A DNA stretch of 64,000 nucleotides from JALZCH01 sp036387315. GTDB taxonomy: Bacteria > Acidobacteriota > Blastocatellia > Pyrinomonadales > Pyrinomonadaceae. Below, in pieces: positions 7,590 to 16,279 of the stretch; positions within the stretch are counted from its first letter, which is position 1, and every line of letters starts with the position of its first letter. The position numbers were made by a program, and so were the translations under genes. The stretch spans positions 11,238-75,237 of the forward strand of contig DASVTY010000167.1 of the NCBI GenBank assembly GCA_036387315.1, written 5' to 3'. The notes under the pieces are model-generated. The model was not told the DNA's origin, searched no databases, and saw only the letters and a program-made list of their open reading frames with translations.

Positions 7590-9992
7590 ATGAGCAAACG
7601 TCGTCCAAATCTTGCGCCGCCGTTCATCAGGACGCGCAATGCAATCTGGCGTTTTTTAAAGCGTCGGCTCGGCGTTTTTTCTCCGACCGCGCGCTCCGTC
7701 GCCATTTTCGCACTGCTTTCTCTGGCGACGACGATGCTTATCGTTAATCCTTACACCCGAACCGCAGGCGAAAACTATGAGGAAGGCGACGTTTTAAAAG
7801 AAACAATCGTTTCGCCCGCCGACATTATCGAAACCGACCAAAAAGAAACTGCCCGCTGGCGCGAGGCGGCGGCGGAAACCGTCAAACCGATTTTCCGTTT
7901 TGACTCAAACCGCGCCGTCCAAGCCGCGCGCTCGTTTCGCGCAGCGTGGGAAGATTTGGAGCGTCAGAATCGCGCTTCAGGCAACGCCAATACCGGCAGC
8001 TCAAACGCGCCGAAAATTGATCAAACCTGGACGGGACACGGCGGCGCGGAAGTTGGTAAAACGATTGCAACGCGCGGTTTTCGTCAAGCGGATTTGGAGC
8101 TTTTGACCGATATTTTGCGCGACGCCGGGGACGGCTATATTTATGCCGACAGCGATGCAGCGCGAATTGATTCGGCGGAAATCACGCTCGTTGATCGAAG
8201 CAATCGGATGCAGCAATTCAGTTTGCAAATGCCGGAAAGCAAAATGATTTCGCTTTCGTCAGCGCGTGCGCGTTTGCGCGAGCGGATTTTTGAGTCGAAC
8301 AATTTTACCAAGCCGGAAAAAGAAGCGTTTTTTGAAGCTCTCGTACCGCTCGTTCAGCCAACCGTTGTTTATGACGAAACTGCCACCGCGCAGGAGAAAG
8401 TTGCAGCCGCAAATCGAGTGCCGGTTGAACAAATCGCGCTCAAACGTGGTCAGACAATTGCCCGCGAAGGCGATACAGTGACGCCGCAAATTTTAAAGCA
8501 GCTTGCGGCGATTCGCGCTTATACGGCTTCGACGCGGCAATGGAATCGTTTTTTCGGTTTGCTTTTAATCATCGGCGCGATGTATTGGGTTGTGCGGCAA
8601 TTCGTAATTTATCGCGCCCGGCAGACGAAATTGATTTTGTCGTCTGAACGCGCGTTTGCTTTCGTCGGGCTGGTGCTTTTGCTGCAAACCGTTTTGCTCG
8701 CCGTCGGTTTTCGGCTCGCCGAATTTACCGCCGCGCAAAATTTGCGCGCGCCGTTTAGCGACCCGAATAATTGGGCTTTGGTTGTTCCGTTTGCCTCCGC
8801 CGCGCTGCTCGTCACGCTTTTGATTGACGGGCAAATCGGAATTATCGTCGGCGTTTTTACGGCGCTCGCCGCCGGATTGCTCGCGCCGACCGGAATCGAG
8901 TTTGCGGTTTATGCGGCGATTTCCTCCGGTGTAGCGGTTTACGGTTTCGAGCATTATCGCACCCGCCAAGCCGTGACATACGCCGGACTTTTGATTGGCG
9001 CGGCAAATGCTTTGATCGGTGTGGCTTTACTTTTGTATTCGCAGCAGCCGTTGATTTTGAACACTTTTTTGCTTGTCGCAAGCTGCGGGATTCTGGGCGG
9101 AATTGTTGCGGCGGCGGTCGCTTCGGTTTTGCTGCCGGTTTTTGAATCCACGTTCGGAATCCTGTCCGACGTTAAGCTGTTAGAGCTATCGAACGCCGAT
9201 TTGCCGATTTTGGGCGAACTGGCTCTGCGCGCACCAGGAACGAATCAGCATTCGCACGCCGTCGGGCAAATTGCTGAAAACGCCGCCCGCGCAATCGGGG
9301 CAAATCCTTTGCTCGCCCGCATCGGCGCGCTTTATCACGACATCGGAAAGCTCGCCGCGCCGCAATATTTCGTCGAAAATCAAAACGGAACAAATCCGCA
9401 CGATGGATTAAAACCAAAACACAGCGCGAGAATTATCGTCTCGCACATTACTTACGGCGAAAAGCTCGCCAAAGAAATCGGGCTGCCCGAACGAATCATT
9501 GATTTTATCGTCCAGCATCACGGCACGCGCACGCTCCATTATTTCCTGAAAAAAGCTCAGGACGCGGCGAAAGAAGGCGAAACGGTGGACGAAAAAGATT
9601 TTCGCTATCACGGACCGAAACCGCAGACGAAAGAAGCCGCCGTCTTGATGATTGCCGATTCGTGCGAAGCGGCGGCGCGCTCGCTCTCGCACCCGACCGA
9701 GGAAAACATTCATTACATCGTCAACAAAATCGTTGACGCGATTGTCGCCGACGACCAGCTCGCCGAATGCGATTTAACTCTGCGCGAGCTGACCGTCATC
9801 CGCGAATCAATGCTCAAATCGCTCGTCGCAATTTATCATTCTCGTGTTTCTTATCCGGGCTTCACGCCGCCCGCCGAACAAAATTCAAACGGCGCTTCGA
9901 CAAACGGAACTTACCAATCTCCGAAAGAAATCCCAATCAGCAAAGGTGGCGAAGTCGAAGGCGAAATTGTTAGCAAAGCCGCGAGCAAGTGA
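7590..9992 (+). CDS. 7TMR-HD phosphohydrolase, PgpH-like (c-di-AMP phosphodiesterase type)
   Basis: 800 residues. One N-terminal membrane helix (about 27-50), a large 7TMR-HDED-type extracytoplasmic domain (about 55-310), a block of about seven helices (about 315-520), then a cytoplasmic HD domain. HD metal ligands are visible: QHSHAVGQ (His about 553), LYHDIGKL (His-Asp about 582-583) and IVQHHGTRTLHYF. In Firmicutes PgpH/YqfF hydrolyses c-di-AMP; that substrate is known for the family and inferred here. The C-terminal tail is Asn/Ser-rich. It follows hflX by 60 bases, so the two may be co-transcribed. In many genomes pgpH sits near ybeY, which is not seen here. Confidence 0.85.
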   Translation: MSKRRPNLAPPFIRTRNAIWRFLKRRLGVFSPTARSVAIFALLSLATTMLIVNPYTRTAGENYEEGDVLKETIVSPADIIETDQKETARWREAAAETVKPIFRFDSNRAVQAARSFRAAWEDLERQNRASGNANTGSSNAPKIDQTWTGHGGAEVGKTIATRGFRQADLELLTDILRDAGDGYIYADSDAARIDSAEITLVDRSNRMQQFSLQMPESKMISLSSARARLRERIFESNNFTKPEKEAFFEALVPLVQPTVVYDETATAQEKVAAANRVPVEQIALKRGQTIAREGDTVTPQILKQLAAIRAYTASTRQWNRFFGLLLIIGAMYWVVRQFVIYRARQTKLILSSERAFAFVGLVLLLQTVLLAVGFRLAEFTAAQNLRAPFSDPNNWALVVPFASAALLVTLLIDGQIGIIVGVFTALAAGLLAPTGIEFAVYAAISSGVAVYGFEHYRTRQAVTYAGLLIGAANALIGVALLLYSQQPLILNTFLLVASCGILGGIVAAAVASVLLPVFESTFGILSDVKLLELSNADLPILGELALRAPGTNQHSHAVGQIAENAARAIGANPLLARIGALYHDIGKLAAPQYFVENQNGTNPHDGLKPKHSARIIVSHITYGEKLAKEIGLPERIIDFIVQHHGTRTLHYFLKKAQDAAKEGETVDEKDFRYHGPKPQTKEAAVLMIADSCEAAARSLSHPTEENIHYIVNKIVDAIVADDQLAECDLTLRELTVIRESMLKSLVAIYHSRVSYPGFTPPAEQNSNGASTNGTYQSPKEIPISKGGEVEGEIVSKAASK

Positions 9993-10117
9993 ATTTGTAC
10001 TCACACAGTAAGTTTAAGCGATTATTCCTTTTGAACAACAAAAATAAAGGTAAGTGTAAATTTAAAAAACATGGTAGCTTGACGTTTTAAACGGAAAACT
10101 TTATCTGCATCAGAAGG

Positions 10118-11164
10118 TTATTGAATCGGTGTAGAGTTTGGATTTGCACGAGGTGTTGTAGTTTCTTCAATTAGCCAGTGACCATCAACTTTACGAAGCA
10201 TGTATTCTACAGGATAAGGACCTAAAACCGGATTTTTATTGATTACCCGGCTGCCATCAGAGCTATACAACGGCAAAAACCATTTTTCAATTGTTCCAAC
10301 TTCAGCATAATCACGTGGCGCAAAGACTTTGACAAAACGAAAATCAAACTGCAACATTTTCGATTCTTCTCCATAACGCTGTTTTGCTAATTGCAATCGA
10401 GTTATTGAGGTTTTAACTTCCTTAATTTCTTTTCCCCCTTGTGATTCAGCAAGCCAATATTCATTTAGTTTTTCTTCGCTAAACTCATGTGGATGAGTGT
10501 ATAAAGTAAGATTTTCATAAAACTGCGATTCTGTAATTACACGACGAATCTCAGCTTCGTCAGTTGGCGAATTGACAACAATACGTTCTTGTCCTGATTG
10601 ACGGCGAGATGATTTATTAAAAGCGAAATACCAAATGCCGGCTATTATACAAAATACAAATATAGTAACCAGACCGATAATTATAATGCGACGGGAAAAT
10701 CTCTTATTTCGACTTGGCGAAGCCGATTTCTTAGGCTCTATCGGCATCGGCAGATTGTCTTCAGAAGGGACAGCAGAGGAGTTGATTGGGGTAGAAGTGC
10801 TTTCTACCTCCGGTAATTTAGGTATTGCCGGCAAGATTTGAACTGGGGCTATAAAACGGTAGCCATGTTTTGGCACTGTTTCGATGTAATGTGGCTTAGA
10901 CCTGTCATCTTCAAGAGTTTTTCTTAATACTGAAATACTGTTAGTCAAGCGATTTTCCTCGACAAACGGTTCATCGGACCAAATCATTTCGAGTAAAGTT
11001 TTTTTCTCGACCAATTGCCCATTAGCTTGAAGAAGGATAACCAAAACATCAAAAGCTTTGGGCGTGAGATTGACTATTTCCCCGTTACGAAACAACAGTC
11101 TCTCACGGCTTTGCAGCGTGAAATCTCCGAAACCATAGATTCTATTTTCCTGCCCAGGCGTCAT
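10118..11164 (-). CDS. CadC-type membrane-anchored winged-helix regulator
   Basis: 348 residues. Residues ~8-107 form an OmpR/CadC-type DNA-binding winged helix (YGFGDFTLQSRERLLF, LTPKAFDVLVILLQANGQLV, ENRLTNSISVLRKTLEDD, YIETVPKHGYRFIAPV). A Pro/Ser linker is followed by one membrane helix (about 159-182) and a ~165-residue extracytoplasmic domain of unknown fold (SnoaL/NTF2-like is possible). There is no phosphoreceiver domain, so the outer domain probably senses or binds something and the DNA is reached from the membrane. It faces two secreted-protein genes across a 160-base gap, which makes them its likely targets. The gene is AT-richer than its neighbours. Confidence 0.82.
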   Translation of the reverse strand: MTPGQENRIYGFGDFTLQSRERLLFRNGEIVNLTPKAFDVLVILLQANGQLVEKKTLLEMIWSDEPFVEENRLTNSISVLRKTLEDDRSKPHYIETVPKHGYRFIAPVQILPAIPKLPEVESTSTPINSSAVPSEDNLPMPIEPKKSASPSRNKRFSRRIIIIGLVTIFVFCIIAGIWYFAFNKSSRRQSGQERIVVNSPTDEAEIRRVITESQFYENLTLYTHPHEFSEEKLNEYWLAESQGGKEIKEVKTSITRLQLAKQRYGEESKMLQFDFRFVKVFAPRDYAEVGTIEKWFLPLYSSDGSRVINKNPVLGPYPVEYMLRKVDGHWLIEETTTPRANPNSTPIQ

Positions 11165-11236
11165 TTTAAGAATACTTTAAGATAATTTAACGTTTTTTCA
11201 AAAGATTTTCTGGCTAGCGGAATTTAATATCAAAAC

Positions 11237-11285
11237 AGAGAGGGGAAGCACCAGTACCGAATTGGTCGAGAATAAATTCCCTCTA
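11237..11285 (+). promoter_or_regulatory. Nested hairpin in the divergent control region
   Basis: Between the regulator and the secreted-protein gene at 11325, AGAGGGGAA (from 11237) can pair with TTCCCTCT (to 11285), with an inner ACCA/TGGT pair. It could be a 5' leader structure or an operator for the CadC-like regulator. The stem has one bulged G, so support is modest. Confidence 0.3.
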
Positions 11286-11324
11286 AAGTCAAATTGTACT
11301 AAAGAGTAAAGGAGCTTCAAATAA

Positions 11325-12131
11325 ATGAGTAAATATGGTTACGGTCTGTTGATTCTGATATTGGGCGTTTTTGCGGTTGTTGCTATCAATCGAGTAACCG
11401 CTCAACGCAATCAAGTTAATGAGGTGCAAAATACTGTTGAAAGTGCTAAAGCTGACAAAGAAAAATCTGATGAGAATGAAATAGTTCAACGCATCGGAAT
11501 TTTTCCTCCAGGCTTTGAGGCAGAAATCCCGCAGGTTTTGGCAACATATGAAAATTATTGGGGTGTCGGAAGAACAGAGACAAGAAATTACAAGGGCTAT
11601 TCTTTAATTGTTCCACCGAGTGGCGAGACACTTCTCGTAGCGGCTGAACGCGAAGTTGATTCAATTATTGATAGTCAAAAGTATCATATACCATCACTGA
11701 AACAGCAACGTGCTGATCGAAATGCAATCAGTACATTATTTGGAACGGACGACCAAATCAAATATAACGAATTCGTAGGTAAATATACAGATACCAATGG
11801 ATATCAGTATGTTGTGGAAGACGGCATAGTAATCAGCAAAAGTATCGGGGTGACACCAGATTTGCAAAACAAATGGCTGATTCGGGTAGCTCAGTTAGAA
11901 AAGCCTAGTGGATTGCTAGCGGATACTAACATTCAAAACTTAGCTGATGAAATCGTCCACCGAGTGGCTTCCAAAGGATCAAAACTACATAGTGTCGGCA
12001 AAATAGTAGCTAGTACCGACCAGCAAATAGCTTTAGATTATGGAAACATTCAGTTGTTAATTGATCGCTCAACTGGAGAGATTATCAACTTTAACCATTA
12101 TCTGAATAATAAGGAGGAGTTTGTAAAATGA
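11325..12131 (+). CDS. Secreted or membrane-anchored protein of unknown function
   Basis: 268 residues, not recognised. An N-terminal hydrophobic segment (GYGLLILILGVFAVVAINRV) could be a signal anchor or a cleaved signal ending at VTA-Q. A Lys/Glu/Asp-rich stretch follows, then a mixed alpha/beta domain with no cysteines. The C-terminal part (IALDYGNIQLLIDRSTGEII) has a PepSY-like feel, but I would not assign it. AAAGGAG lies 11 bases upstream of the ATG. The next gene starts within its stop codon (ATGA), so the two proteins are made together. The codon use is AT-richer than in neighbouring operons. Confidence 0.6.
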   Translation: MSKYGYGLLILILGVFAVVAINRVTAQRNQVNEVQNTVESAKADKEKSDENEIVQRIGIFPPGFEAEIPQVLATYENYWGVGRTETRNYKGYSLIVPPSGETLLVAAEREVDSIIDSQKYHIPSLKQQRADRNAISTLFGTDDQIKYNEFVGKYTDTNGYQYVVEDGIVISKSIGVTPDLQNKWLIRVAQLEKPSGLLADTNIQNLADEIVHRVASKGSKLHSVGKIVASTDQQIALDYGNIQLLIDRSTGEIINFNHYLNNKEEFVK

Positions 12132-12652
12132 AAATCAAGAGTTCAGTTTTAAGCTTTGCATTATCAGTAGCATTTCTGATGATTTGCCAAACTAGCTCTG
12201 TTAAAGCCAGCTATTGGGTAAATGGCTGTCCGACCTCTTCACAGCTAAGTGGAAAGTGGTATAGCTTTTCTCCAACTTACCGGTTATGCCAGACTGATTA
12301 TTACACTTGGAACACGACTGGAGCCGAGGAATCAAGCTGGAAGAGCGATCCGGTTGGGCTATTATGTAGCTATCGCCCGTGGGATAGCCCAGGTTATACA
12401 CAGGCGCGGGTTTATATACCTTATCCCGATTCTCGGCAGACTACGAATGCTCGCTATTTCCGGTGGGGAACCAGCAGTAATTATGTAATGATTGGGAGCG
12501 TCAATCAGTACAACTCTTACGGTTGGGTTTACTTGAACACTATAACTTGGAGCCAAACCGACCGTTTGAAGCTGTATGATGTTACTATAAATGAAACAAA
12601 ATACAGCAAGCATGTTGATCTGGATGCATTTGGCGTTACTTGCGGCAATTAA
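12128..12652 (+). CDS. Secreted golvesin-C-terminal-like domain protein
   Basis: 174 residues with a signal peptide (hydrophobic SFALSVAFLMICQTSSVKA, cleavage before SYW). The mature part has features of the golvesin C-terminal-like (xanthan-lyase-associated) beta-sandwich: ARVYIPYPDSR, ARYFRW, the VNQYNSYGWVYLNT segment and the closing VDLDAFGVTC, matching the family pattern of Ala-x-Tyr, Val-Asn-Gln, Trp-x-x-Leu-Gly/Asn and an Asp-Ala-Phe/Val end. Four cysteines are probably paired. A carbohydrate- or matrix-binding role is inferred. AAGGAGGAG precedes the ATG, and the start overlaps the upstream stop by four bases. The 31-base perfect palindrome follows 25 bases later. Confidence 0.6.
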   Translation: MKIKSSVLSFALSVAFLMICQTSSVKASYWVNGCPTSSQLSGKWYSFSPTYRLCQTDYYTWNTTGAEESSWKSDPVGLLCSYRPWDSPGYTQARVYIPYPDSRQTTNARYFRWGTSSNYVMIGSVNQYNSYGWVYLNTITWSQTDRLKLYDVTINETKYSKHVDLDAFGVTCGN

Positions 12653-12677
12653 GTAACAATTTGCTAATCAGTATCGA

Positions 12678-12739
12678 AAATAAATATGCTCTGCGGAATA
12701 AGCATCTTAAGATGCTTATTCCGCAGAGCATATTTATTT
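12678..12739. terminator. 62-base perfect palindrome, probable bidirectional terminator
   Basis: 31 bases match perfectly in inverted orientation with no loop (centre between 12708 and 12709). The outer parts are A/T-rich (AAATAAATA and TATTTATTT), giving a U-rich tail of modest quality. It closes the AT-rich island on its right. A perfect arm of this length is far more than a terminator needs. Confidence 0.6.
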
Positions 12740-13032
12740 GAAAATAAAACAAACCTTTGGGGGCAATTAATTCAGTGTTTATGGAAACATCAAAATATTT
12801 TTCAATTCATCGCTGAACACAATCTAAAAACTAAACAAACTTGTTAAGTAAAAAACACTTTAAAGTTACCTTTCCATTCGTGAAAAACAATTTTTTTCGG
12901 CTTTATGCTATGAAGAAAAGCTTTTGCTGGATAAACTTGACCTGCAGCGGCGAAAAAGGGTTTAATACTTGATTCGCCTGTCGGCAAATTTTTTATCTGT
13001 ACAGAAAAATTTAAGGAGTTAGAAAAGTTTAA
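12740..13032 (+). promoter_or_regulatory. Non-coding leader and promoter region of rpsU
   Basis: Nearly 300 AT-rich bases without a plausible gene. TTGACC (12937-12942) and TTTAAT (12961-12966) are spaced by 18 bases and make a candidate sigma-70 promoter for the rpsU operon. AAGGAG at 13014-13019 is the nearest ribosome-binding purine run, 14 bases before the rpsU ATG, which is long. Nothing else was recognised. Confidence 0.4.
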
Positions 13033-13326
13033 ATGGCATTAGTTAATCTCAATCCCGGCGAGTCAATCGAAAGCGCGCTGCGCCGTTTCAAGCGCAAAGT
13101 GATGACCGAGGAAATCATCAAAGATTTAAAAAAACATCAGCATTTTATTCCGCCCGGTCAAAAAGCCAAGCTCAAATCAGCCAACGCCCGCAAACGCAAT
13201 CGCCGCAAAGGTCGCCCGCGTATGATGAACAATCAGCAGGGAAATAATCAACAAGGCGGCTTTGGTCAGGGACAGCAGCAACAAGGCGGTTTCCAGCGTC
13301 CGCAAGGCGGTTTTAACAGAGAGTAG
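13033..13326 (+). CDS. rpsU: 30S ribosomal protein bS21 with Gln/Gly-rich tail
   Basis: 97 residues. Residues 1-62 are a normal bS21 (NPGESIESALRRFKRKVM near the start, basic helix KLKSANARKRNRRKGRPR), a late-assembly 30S protein near the anti-Shine-Dalgarno region of 16S rRNA. Residues 63-97 are an added low-complexity tail of Asn, Gln, Gly and Phe with repeats like NNQQG, QGGFG and RPQGGFN. The usual bS21 length is about 60-70, so the tail is unusual. It is first in an apparent operon with surE (18-base gap), pcm and dedA. Confidence 0.93.
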   Translation: MALVNLNPGESIESALRRFKRKVMTEEIIKDLKKHQHFIPPGQKAKLKSANARKRNRRKGRPRMMNNQQGNNQQGGFGQGQQQQGGFQRPQGGFNRE

Positions 13327-13343
13327 TTTCGCGGTCGAACAAA

Positions 13344-14099
13344 ATGACCAGAATTCTGCTGACGAATGACGACGGGATTTTCTCCAACGGGTTAAAGCAG
13401 CTTGAAGAAGCTCTCAAATCCGTTGGAGATGTTTTTGTTGTTGCGCCGCTCTCAGAAATGAGTGGCGCTTCGCATAGTCTGACGCTTTCGCGCCCTTTAA
13501 GAATCAGACAATTCGACGAACGCCACTGGGCGGTTGACGGTACGCCGACCGATTGCGTCTCGATTGCTTTAAACAAAATTCTGCCGCTCGAATTGCGACC
13601 GGACATTTGTTGTTCGGGAATCAATTACGGCGGAAATTTGGGTGATGACGCATCGTATTCCGGCACGGTCGCGGGCGCGCTCGAAGCCACGATTTTGGGC
13701 GTCAGCGGTTTGGCTTTCAGCCTTGTCACAACCGAAAATTTCGATTTCACGCACTCGGCGCGATTTGCCAACGAAGTCGTTCGCAAAGTTTTGGCGGAAG
13801 GATTGCCCGATGGTATTCTCCTGAACATCAATGTTCCGCCGGGCGAAATTCAAGGCGTGCGCGTCACAAAACAGGGCGTTAAAAACGCGCGTCCCGTCAT
13901 TCACGAGCAAATTGACCCACGCGGAAAGCCTTATTATTGGATTAGCGAAGAGCGTCTCGGTTATCATCCGGGCGAAAACACCGATTTCGAGGCAGTCGAA
14001 CAAGGTTTCGCTTCGATCACGCCGATGCGCTCGGATATGACCGATCACAGCGTTTTGGCTGAATTGAGCGATTGGAACGATTTTTCATCGAAGTTTTAG
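13344..14099 (+). CDS. surE: 5'/3'-nucleotidase SurE
   Basis: 251 residues. Metal-dependent nucleotidase acting on nucleoside monophosphates, linked to stationary-phase survival. Visible signatures are ILLTNDDGIFSNGL (metal-binding Asp9-Asp10), VVAPLSEMSGASHSLTL, VDGTPTDCVSIAL and CSGINYGGNLGDDASYSGTV. Length is typical. It is followed after seven bases by pcm, the classic surE-pcm pair for stress survival and repair of aged proteins. No clear Shine-Dalgarno precedes the ATG, as for many genes in this window. Confidence 0.96.
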   Translation: MTRILLTNDDGIFSNGLKQLEEALKSVGDVFVVAPLSEMSGASHSLTLSRPLRIRQFDERHWAVDGTPTDCVSIALNKILPLELRPDICCSGINYGGNLGDDASYSGTVAGALEATILGVSGLAFSLVTTENFDFTHSARFANEVVRKVLAEGLPDGILLNINVPPGEIQGVRVTKQGVKNARPVIHEQIDPRGKPYYWISEERLGYHPGENTDFEAVEQGFASITPMRSDMTDHSVLAELSDWNDFSSKF

Positions 14100-14106
14100 T
14101 CAGAAG

Positions 14107-14787
14107 TTGAACTCCCTACTACAACCCCAATTTGTCAACGACGGATACGCGATTCCGCGCAAGCGGATGGTCGAACGTCTGCGCGAGCATTACGCAATTA
14201 AAGACGAGCGCGTGCTGGCTGCGATGCTCGCCGCGCCGCGTCATCTTTTCATTCCCGAAGCTCTGCGACCAAAGGCTTACGGCGACCACGCGCTGCCGAT
14301 TGCCGCCGGACAAACCATTTCGCAGCCGTTTATTGTCGCCAAAATGACCGAGCTGCTCGAATTAACACCGAAAAGCCGGGTGCTGGAAATCGGTTTCGGT
14401 TCGGGTTATCAAACCGTCGTTTTATCGCTTCTGGCGCGCGAAGTTTTTGCCGTCGAGCGACAACAGGAATTGGCTGACGAAACCGAAGAACGCCTGCGGC
14501 GGCTCGGAGTCCGCAACGTTTATCTGCGCTGTGCCGACGGAACGCGCGGTTGGGAGGCAGGCGCGCCGTTTGACGCGATTCTGGTTGCGGCGGGCGGACC
14601 GGAGATTCCAGACCCTTTGCTTTACCAGCTTGCCGTCGGCGGGCGTCTTGTGATTCCGGTCGGACATTCGCGCGAATCGCAAGTTTTAACCCGCGTCATC
14701 CGCAGCGATGAAGATAAATTTATTTACGAAGAACACGGCTCGTGCGCCTTCGTGCCTCTGATTGGAAAACACGGTTGGGAGAAGTGA
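14107..14787 (+). CDS. pcm: Protein-L-isoaspartate O-methyltransferase
   Basis: 226 residues. Transfers a methyl group from SAM to isoaspartyl residues, starting repair of damaged proteins in the cytoplasm. The family motif near the N-terminus (RHLFIPEALRPKAYGDHALP, then GQTISQPFIVAKM) is followed by SAM motif I VLEIGFGSGYQT and the AGGPEIPDPLLYQLAVGGRL stretch. The start is a TTG at 14107, seven bases after the surE stop, and has no strong ribosome site, so translation is probably coupled. The last codons run into a repeat whose first units read GAGTCTAGCGAGTCT. Confidence 0.95.
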   Translation: MNSLLQPQFVNDGYAIPRKRMVERLREHYAIKDERVLAAMLAAPRHLFIPEALRPKAYGDHALPIAAGQTISQPFIVAKMTELLELTPKSRVLEIGFGSGYQTVVLSLLAREVFAVERQQELADETEERLRRLGVRNVYLRCADGTRGWEAGAPFDAILVAAGGPEIPDPLLYQLAVGGRLVIPVGHSRESQVLTRVIRSDEDKFIYEEHGSCAFVPLIGKHGWEK

Positions 14788-14881
14788 GTCTAGCGAGTCT
14801 CGCAAGTCCGGGGAGTCCAGCGAGTCAAAGGAGTTTAGATCAAAATAAAATTCCATTTGACTTGCAAGACTCGCTAGACTT
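14785..14881. repeat. Inverted repeat built of GAGTC-containing 8-9-mers
   Basis: Directly at the pcm stop. The left side has several degenerate GAGTC/AAGTC units (GCGAGTCT, CGCAAGTC, CGGGGAGTC, CAGCGAGTC). The right side (14858-14881) is the inverse of the first part of the left arm, about 21 of 23 bases pairing. It ends eight bases before the dedA ATG. It resembles the heptamer repeats but has a longer unit. Confidence 0.7.
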
Positions 14882-14889
14882 CAAATTGT

Positions 14890-15591
14890 ATGGAGTCAAT
14901 CTGGAATATTTTGAAGTATTTAAACCCCAAGTTTTTGATTGAGACTTTGCTCAATGAATTCGGTGTTTATGTTTATGTCGCGCTTTTTTTGATTGTTTTT
15001 GCCGAAACCGGGTTGGCGGTCGGCTTTTTTCTGCCCGGCGATTCGCTGCTGGTTGTCGCCGGGCTGATGGCGGCGACTTACCCTGATAAGCTGAACGTCT
15101 TCGTTCTTTTGATCTCGCTTTTTATTGCAGCCGTTTTGGGCGATGCGGTCGGTTATTTTACCGGCAAAAAAATGGGAAAAACCGTTTTTTCGCGCCCGAA
15201 ATCCTGGTTCTTTCGACCCGAATATTTACGAAAGGCTCACGATTTTTACGAGAAACACGGCGGAAAAACGATTATTATCGCGCGTTTCGTTCCGATTATT
15301 CGCACATTTGCGCCGATTGTCGCAGGCGCGGCTGATATGACTTATAGAAAGTTCGTCGTTTTCAATATTGTCGGCGGTTTTTTGTGGGTTTTCAGTATGA
15401 TTTTGTCGGGTTATTTTTTAGGCGGGCTGGTTGAAAGAACATTCGGGATTAAATTGGAAGATCATATTGAAAAGGTCGTGGTCGTTGTCGTTGTATTGAG
15501 CTTAATGCCGCCGCTTATCGAATGGCTCAAAGCGCGGCGCGAAAAAAAGCGGGCGATTGAGAACAAACCGATTGAAAGCGGCGAAGTTTAA
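14890..15591 (+). CDS. DedA/VTT-family membrane protein
   Basis: 233 residues, four to five hydrophobic segments. Family signatures are FFLPGDSLLVVAGLMAAT, GYFTGKKMGK, RFVPIIRTFAPIVAGAADM and the GGFLWVFSMILSGYFLGG helix. DedA proteins support membrane homeostasis, and some flip undecaprenyl phosphate or phospholipids; the exact role of this copy is not known. The ATG at 14890 comes eight bases after an inverted repeat and has no Shine-Dalgarno. It is the last gene of the rpsU-surE-pcm-dedA run and is followed by tRNA-Pro. Confidence 0.88.
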   Translation: MESIWNILKYLNPKFLIETLLNEFGVYVYVALFLIVFAETGLAVGFFLPGDSLLVVAGLMAATYPDKLNVFVLLISLFIAAVLGDAVGYFTGKKMGKTVFSRPKSWFFRPEYLRKAHDFYEKHGGKTIIIARFVPIIRTFAPIVAGAADMTYRKFVVFNIVGGFLWVFSMILSGYFLGGLVERTFGIKLEDHIEKVVVVVVVLSLMPPLIEWLKARREKKRAIENKPIESGEV

Positions 15592-15653
15592 ACGGTCAAA
15601 TCGCCCGAATTTGACTTTCTTCGCGCGGCTTGCGTAGAATCTAGTTTCGTTTG

Positions 15654-15728
<75 letters not shown>

Positions 15729-15744
15729 TTTTTTAAACAAAGTT

Positions 15745-15776
15745 ACGGCTGCTTTTACGAGCAGCCGTTTTCTATT
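15745..15776 (+). terminator. Terminator downstream of tRNA-Pro
   Basis: Eight-base-pair stem ACGGCTGC/GCAGCCGT with an eight-base loop, followed by TTTCTATTT. Confidence 0.75.
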
Positions 15777-16279
15777 TCCGCCTTTTTTAAAAGAAAATTT
15801 AATTTGCTAAAACCGATTGAATGGCTTAAATTTATTTAACGTCAAAGAAATCCGAGAATTAAACGGTTACACGCCTCATGGAACTAACGGAATACGGAGT
15901 ATCGCGCTAACGAGCGATTTGAGCGGTGGCTGGATTCTTAGTGTCTGATATTTTTACCTCGAATGCAGCGTTAAGTTTGGCAAAATAATTGTCGTATCGC
16001 TGTCTAAGAATTGCTTAACACGTTTTACCGCCGCTTTTTATTTAATGAGAAAGAGGTAATGTAATGAGAAAAGCAAATTCGGCTCCTGTTAGTTTTCATA
16101 AAGGTATAAATAAAAATCAACTCCAGAGAGCTAATTTGCCCGAGGAATACTCAAAAGAGAGTTGCGCCGCGTTTCCGATTAGACGGCATTGCGTCTCTAT
16201 AAGCGTCTTTTTAAGAGCTGCAATACCTCCTGCAATCGTCTGCTCGCCTTAGTAATTTTTTTATCAAATGAGGATTCTA
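15777..16279 (+). other. Long non-coding stretch before the Oar-like gene
   Basis: About 500 bases between the tRNA-Pro terminator and the receptor gene. I see no tRNA, riboswitch or conserved protein. It is AT-rich and must contain the promoter of the large outer-membrane gene. A 62-codon frame at 16064-16252 with an AGAGG purine run in front is the only short frame worth naming; its composition is not convincingly protein-like. Confidence 0.5.

Noticed and set aside
16064..16252. Possible 62-residue small protein before the Oar-like gene
   Set aside because: A purine run precedes its ATG, but the residues are not protein-like (no helix or signal pattern) and nothing supports translation.
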